From positions 310,001-374,000 of the forward strand of contig JAEYZG010000010.1 of assembly GCA_023428135.1 (NCBI GenBank): 64,000 nucleotides of DNA, in the 5' to 3' direction. The position numbers were made by a program, and so were the translations under genes. The DNA comes from Bacteroidota bacterium (GTDB lineage: Bacteria > Bacteroidota > Bacteroidia > Cytophagales > Cytophagaceae). Below are positions 62,239-64,000 of this stretch, piece after piece (the first letter of the stretch is position 1; each line of letters opens with the position of its first letter). Under the pieces are notes generated by a model. That model made no database searches and was not told where the DNA came from. It was given only the letters and a program-made list of their open reading frames with translations.

Positions 62239-62934
62239 ATGAAATGCATAAGTTTAATTTTGTTTTTTCTTGCCATATCAAATTTGGTATTTGGGCAAAA
62301 TCTGAATGTCCGAGAACAGGATGTTCTTTTCAGAAAGCATCTTGTGAGAGCGTTTTCTTTAAAAGATGCGAGAAATGTTGAATTATTTGGGGAAAATGCA
62401 GCTCTGTCGGAGATTTTACTAAATGCTGTTGAAAAAGGTAATCTTTTAGCTTATAAGGACAGGTTATGTAGGGAGGAGGTATCGAGAGATGAAATATTAT
62501 CTAAAGTCATAATGTCAGCTGAAGATACTGTTGGCTTTATTTTTCCGCATTCACTAAGGGAAATAGAATTGGGTGAAGATATTATCTTTAATAAGCACAG
62601 ATCGGAATTCGTTTTTGAGCAAAAATATATTGCTTTGATAATTCCTCAATCAGAAAATTACAGGGGTATAATTGAGCCACTTGCCTATTTTAAATATAGT
62701 GATTGTATTAAGGTATTTAATCTGGATGAAAGGGCATTTAGCCTGAATTTTTCAGGGGTTAAGGTTCCTTTTCATGATTTGTTTCTGACCCATACCTATA
62801 AATCTTACATAGTAAAAATCGGAAATGGCAATTATTTTGACCAGCTTTATCCGAACCCTTCAAAAGCTTTCATTGCAGCAAGGCACCAGGAAAATTTGCT
62901 TAATGATTACCTATATAAATTTTTCAATCCATGA
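62239..62934 (+). CDS. GldN-like protein (divergent)
   Basis: The 231-residue protein has a signal peptide ending SNLVFGQ. It shows GldN/PorN-like features: LNVREQDVLFRKHLVRAFSL, a middle GEDIIFNKHRSEFVFEQKYIALI and the tail HQENLLNDYLYKFF. GldN is a periplasmic ring partner of GldK in T9SS. The protein is shorter than usual GldN, and conserved aromatic residues are partly missing, so it is probably a divergent paralogue. It is divergent from the barrel gene, 1.2 kb from gldJ. Confidence 0.6.
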   Translation: MKCISLILFFLAISNLVFGQNLNVREQDVLFRKHLVRAFSLKDARNVELFGENAALSEILLNAVEKGNLLAYKDRLCREEVSRDEILSKVIMSAEDTVGFIFPHSLREIELGEDIIFNKHRSEFVFEQKYIALIIPQSENYRGIIEPLAYFKYSDCIKVFNLDERAFSLNFSGVKVPFHDLFLTHTYKSYIVKIGNGNYFDQLYPNPSKAFIAARHQENLLNDYLYKFFNP

Positions 62935-63052
62935 TTTGATATAGAGATAAATAGCAATATCAGTATAAATAGGTACAGGAATAAATATGTAATCACAAAT
63001 ATTTTTCGGGAAAAATCCATCGAACGAAGGAAAGGTTTCGTAATTTTAGACC

Positions 63053-63604
63053 ATGGCAAATACTGCTAAAGAAAAAATTCAGCAAGATCACATCCCCGAA
63101 GAAGCGCTTGTTGGCCTGTTAAAAGGCAAAGACCAGAAAGCATTGGAATACCTTTATGATCACTATTCCCCTGCTGTATTTGGAATCGTATTACGTATAG
63201 CGAATTCGGAAAAAGCTGCGGAAAAGATATTTAAAGAAGTATTTTCTGAAATATTAAAAAGGATATCGGAATTCAATCATAAAACAGAAAAGTTTTTTGA
63301 TTGGCTTTTGAGAATTGCCAGAAGTACTGCTTTAGATTTGGTCAGCAAAAGAGGTTTTAAGCAAAATAATTTATCAGATTTAGCGCAGTTGAAGGCGCAA
63401 GAAGGAATTCTTGGCAATACAGAGCCTGCTGTTTCAAGGGATTTTCTTAACAACCTTAATCCGGAACAAAAGCATTATCTGGACCTGATTTATTTTCAGG
63501 GTTTGACTATCGATCAGATTGCTGAAAAGTTTAATCAACCTGCAAATACAGTAAGAAATAGAGCTAAGGCGGCTTTACACATGTTAAAAGCTTTACACTC
63601 CTGA
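63053..63604 (+). CDS. ECF-type RNA polymerase sigma factor
   Basis: The 183-residue protein has sigma region 2 (ALEYLYDHYSPAVFGIVLRI ... FDWLLRIARSTALDLV) and sigma region 4 (LNPEQKHYLDLIYFQGLTID, QIAEKFNQPANTVRNRAKAAL). It directs RNA polymerase to an unknown regulon. The probable anti-sigma gene starts 2 bases after its stop. Confidence 0.9.
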   Translation: MANTAKEKIQQDHIPEEALVGLLKGKDQKALEYLYDHYSPAVFGIVLRIANSEKAAEKIFKEVFSEILKRISEFNHKTEKFFDWLLRIARSTALDLVSKRGFKQNNLSDLAQLKAQEGILGNTEPAVSRDFLNNLNPEQKHYLDLIYFQGLTIDQIAEKFNQPANTVRNRAKAALHMLKALHS

Positions 63605-63606
63605 AA

Positions 63607-64000
63607 ATGACTTCACAAGAATTAATTAATTCCGGTAAACTAGAGCTTTATGTTTTGGGTGAGCTATCAGAAGCTGAGGCTCGTGAAATTGAAATAGCAA
63701 GTGGAGGAAATCCGGACGTAAATGAGGAAATAAGAACTCTTCAAAATGCATTGAGAAAATATGTGATGTGTTTTGAAAAGACACCTCCATTAGGCTACAA
63801 GAGACAGGTACTCGAGGATTTGGCAAGGCAGAATGAAGAACGTCAGGCAGAAGAGAGCTCCAAAAAAGCAGTCAATGAGAAAGTAGAGAAGTTCGAAAAA
63901 TTAGAGGAAAAAAGCAAAGCCTCCAAAATTTTACTTCCAATATTTATTATTACTTCTGTCATTTCGTTGATCGCTGCGGCATTTTTTGCTTACAGAATGC
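63607..64000 (+). CDS. probable anti-sigma factor (cut by window end)
   Basis: The frame starts at the ATG at 63607, 2 bases after the sigma factor stop, and is open to the window end, so only about 131 residues are seen. The start MTSQELINSGKLELYVLGEL and the EAREIEIA pattern match the anti-sigma N-terminal domain of the RskA type. A charged linker (EEKSKASK) leads to a membrane helix (LLPIFIITSVISLIAAAFFAY). The usual zinc Hx3Cx2C motif is not present. Confidence 0.85.
   Translation, partial: MTSQELINSGKLELYVLGELSEAEAREIEIASGGNPDVNEEIRTLQNALRKYVMCFEKTPPLGYKRQVLEDLARQNEERQAEESSKKAVNEKVEKFEKLEEKSKASKILLPIFIITSVISLIAAAFFAYRM

Overview
The window is AT-rich and carries several markers of the phylum Bacteroidota, most likely a gliding member of the Cytophagales (Cytophaga/Sporocytophaga-like; this is inference from gene content). 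The markers are type IX secretion (T9SS) C-terminal sorting domains on four large secreted proteins, GldJ- and GldN-type gliding/secretion proteins, PF13568-type outer-membrane barrels, DUF4175 and an exosortase with a miniature sorting substrate. No rRNA, tRNA, insertion sequence or CRISPR array was seen.

Left part (1-8.7 kb): the end of an MltF-like lytic transglycosylase, a DUF2231 membrane protein, and a tight signalling operon made of a large hybrid histidine kinase with three receivers, a CheR methyltransferase, a receiver-less CheB methylesterase and a REC-PAS-histidine kinase. From 8.8 to 21.3 kb lie a T9SS-exported subtilase, a GreA/Rnk-like factor, a zinc-ribbon protein, two lipoproteins, another T9SS cargo, SRPBCC and cupin proteins, and a T9SS-exported M6-type metalloprotease.

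21.6-24.9 kb looks like an accessory patch. It holds a large inverted repeat, a NADAR-family protein, a zinc-ribbon protein, a SUKH (SMI1/KNR4) gene broken by one nonsense codon, a SymE-family toxin divergent from an XRE regulator over a perfect palindrome, and an orphan. It is followed by three kynurenine-pathway genes (kmo, kynU, nbaC) leading towards quinolinate and NAD.

28.7-32.9 kb is a compact four-gene operon: polyprenyl-phosphate glycosyltransferase, YdjC-type deacetylase, ArnT-type transferase and a flippase-like membrane protein. It closely parallels the Francisella FlmF2-NaxD-FlmK lipid A amino-sugar pathway. Next come an AraC regulator, a DUF4345 protein, a striking 21-bp tandem repeat array (34.9-35.25 kb), and an exosortase locus: exosortase, partner membrane protein, a giant LRR T9SS protein and a 71-residue protein that is little more than a signal peptide plus a sorting signal.

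41-59 kb holds mostly minus-strand housekeeping genes (AlkD-like, acyl-CoA ligase, TPR protein, methyltransferase, mnmG, ybeY, anti-sigma-type ATPase, DUF4175, oligopeptide-binding lipoprotein, exonuclease III). Inside it, at 46.65-47.1 kb, lies an AT-rich gap with DnaA boxes. A cluster of perfect TGTTCCACGTGGAACA palindromes lies at 51.5-51.8 kb beside mnmG. Together they suggest a chromosomal replication origin with ParB-binding parS sites. The right end has comF, gldJ, a barrel protein, a GldN-like protein, an ECF sigma factor and the start of its probable anti-sigma factor.
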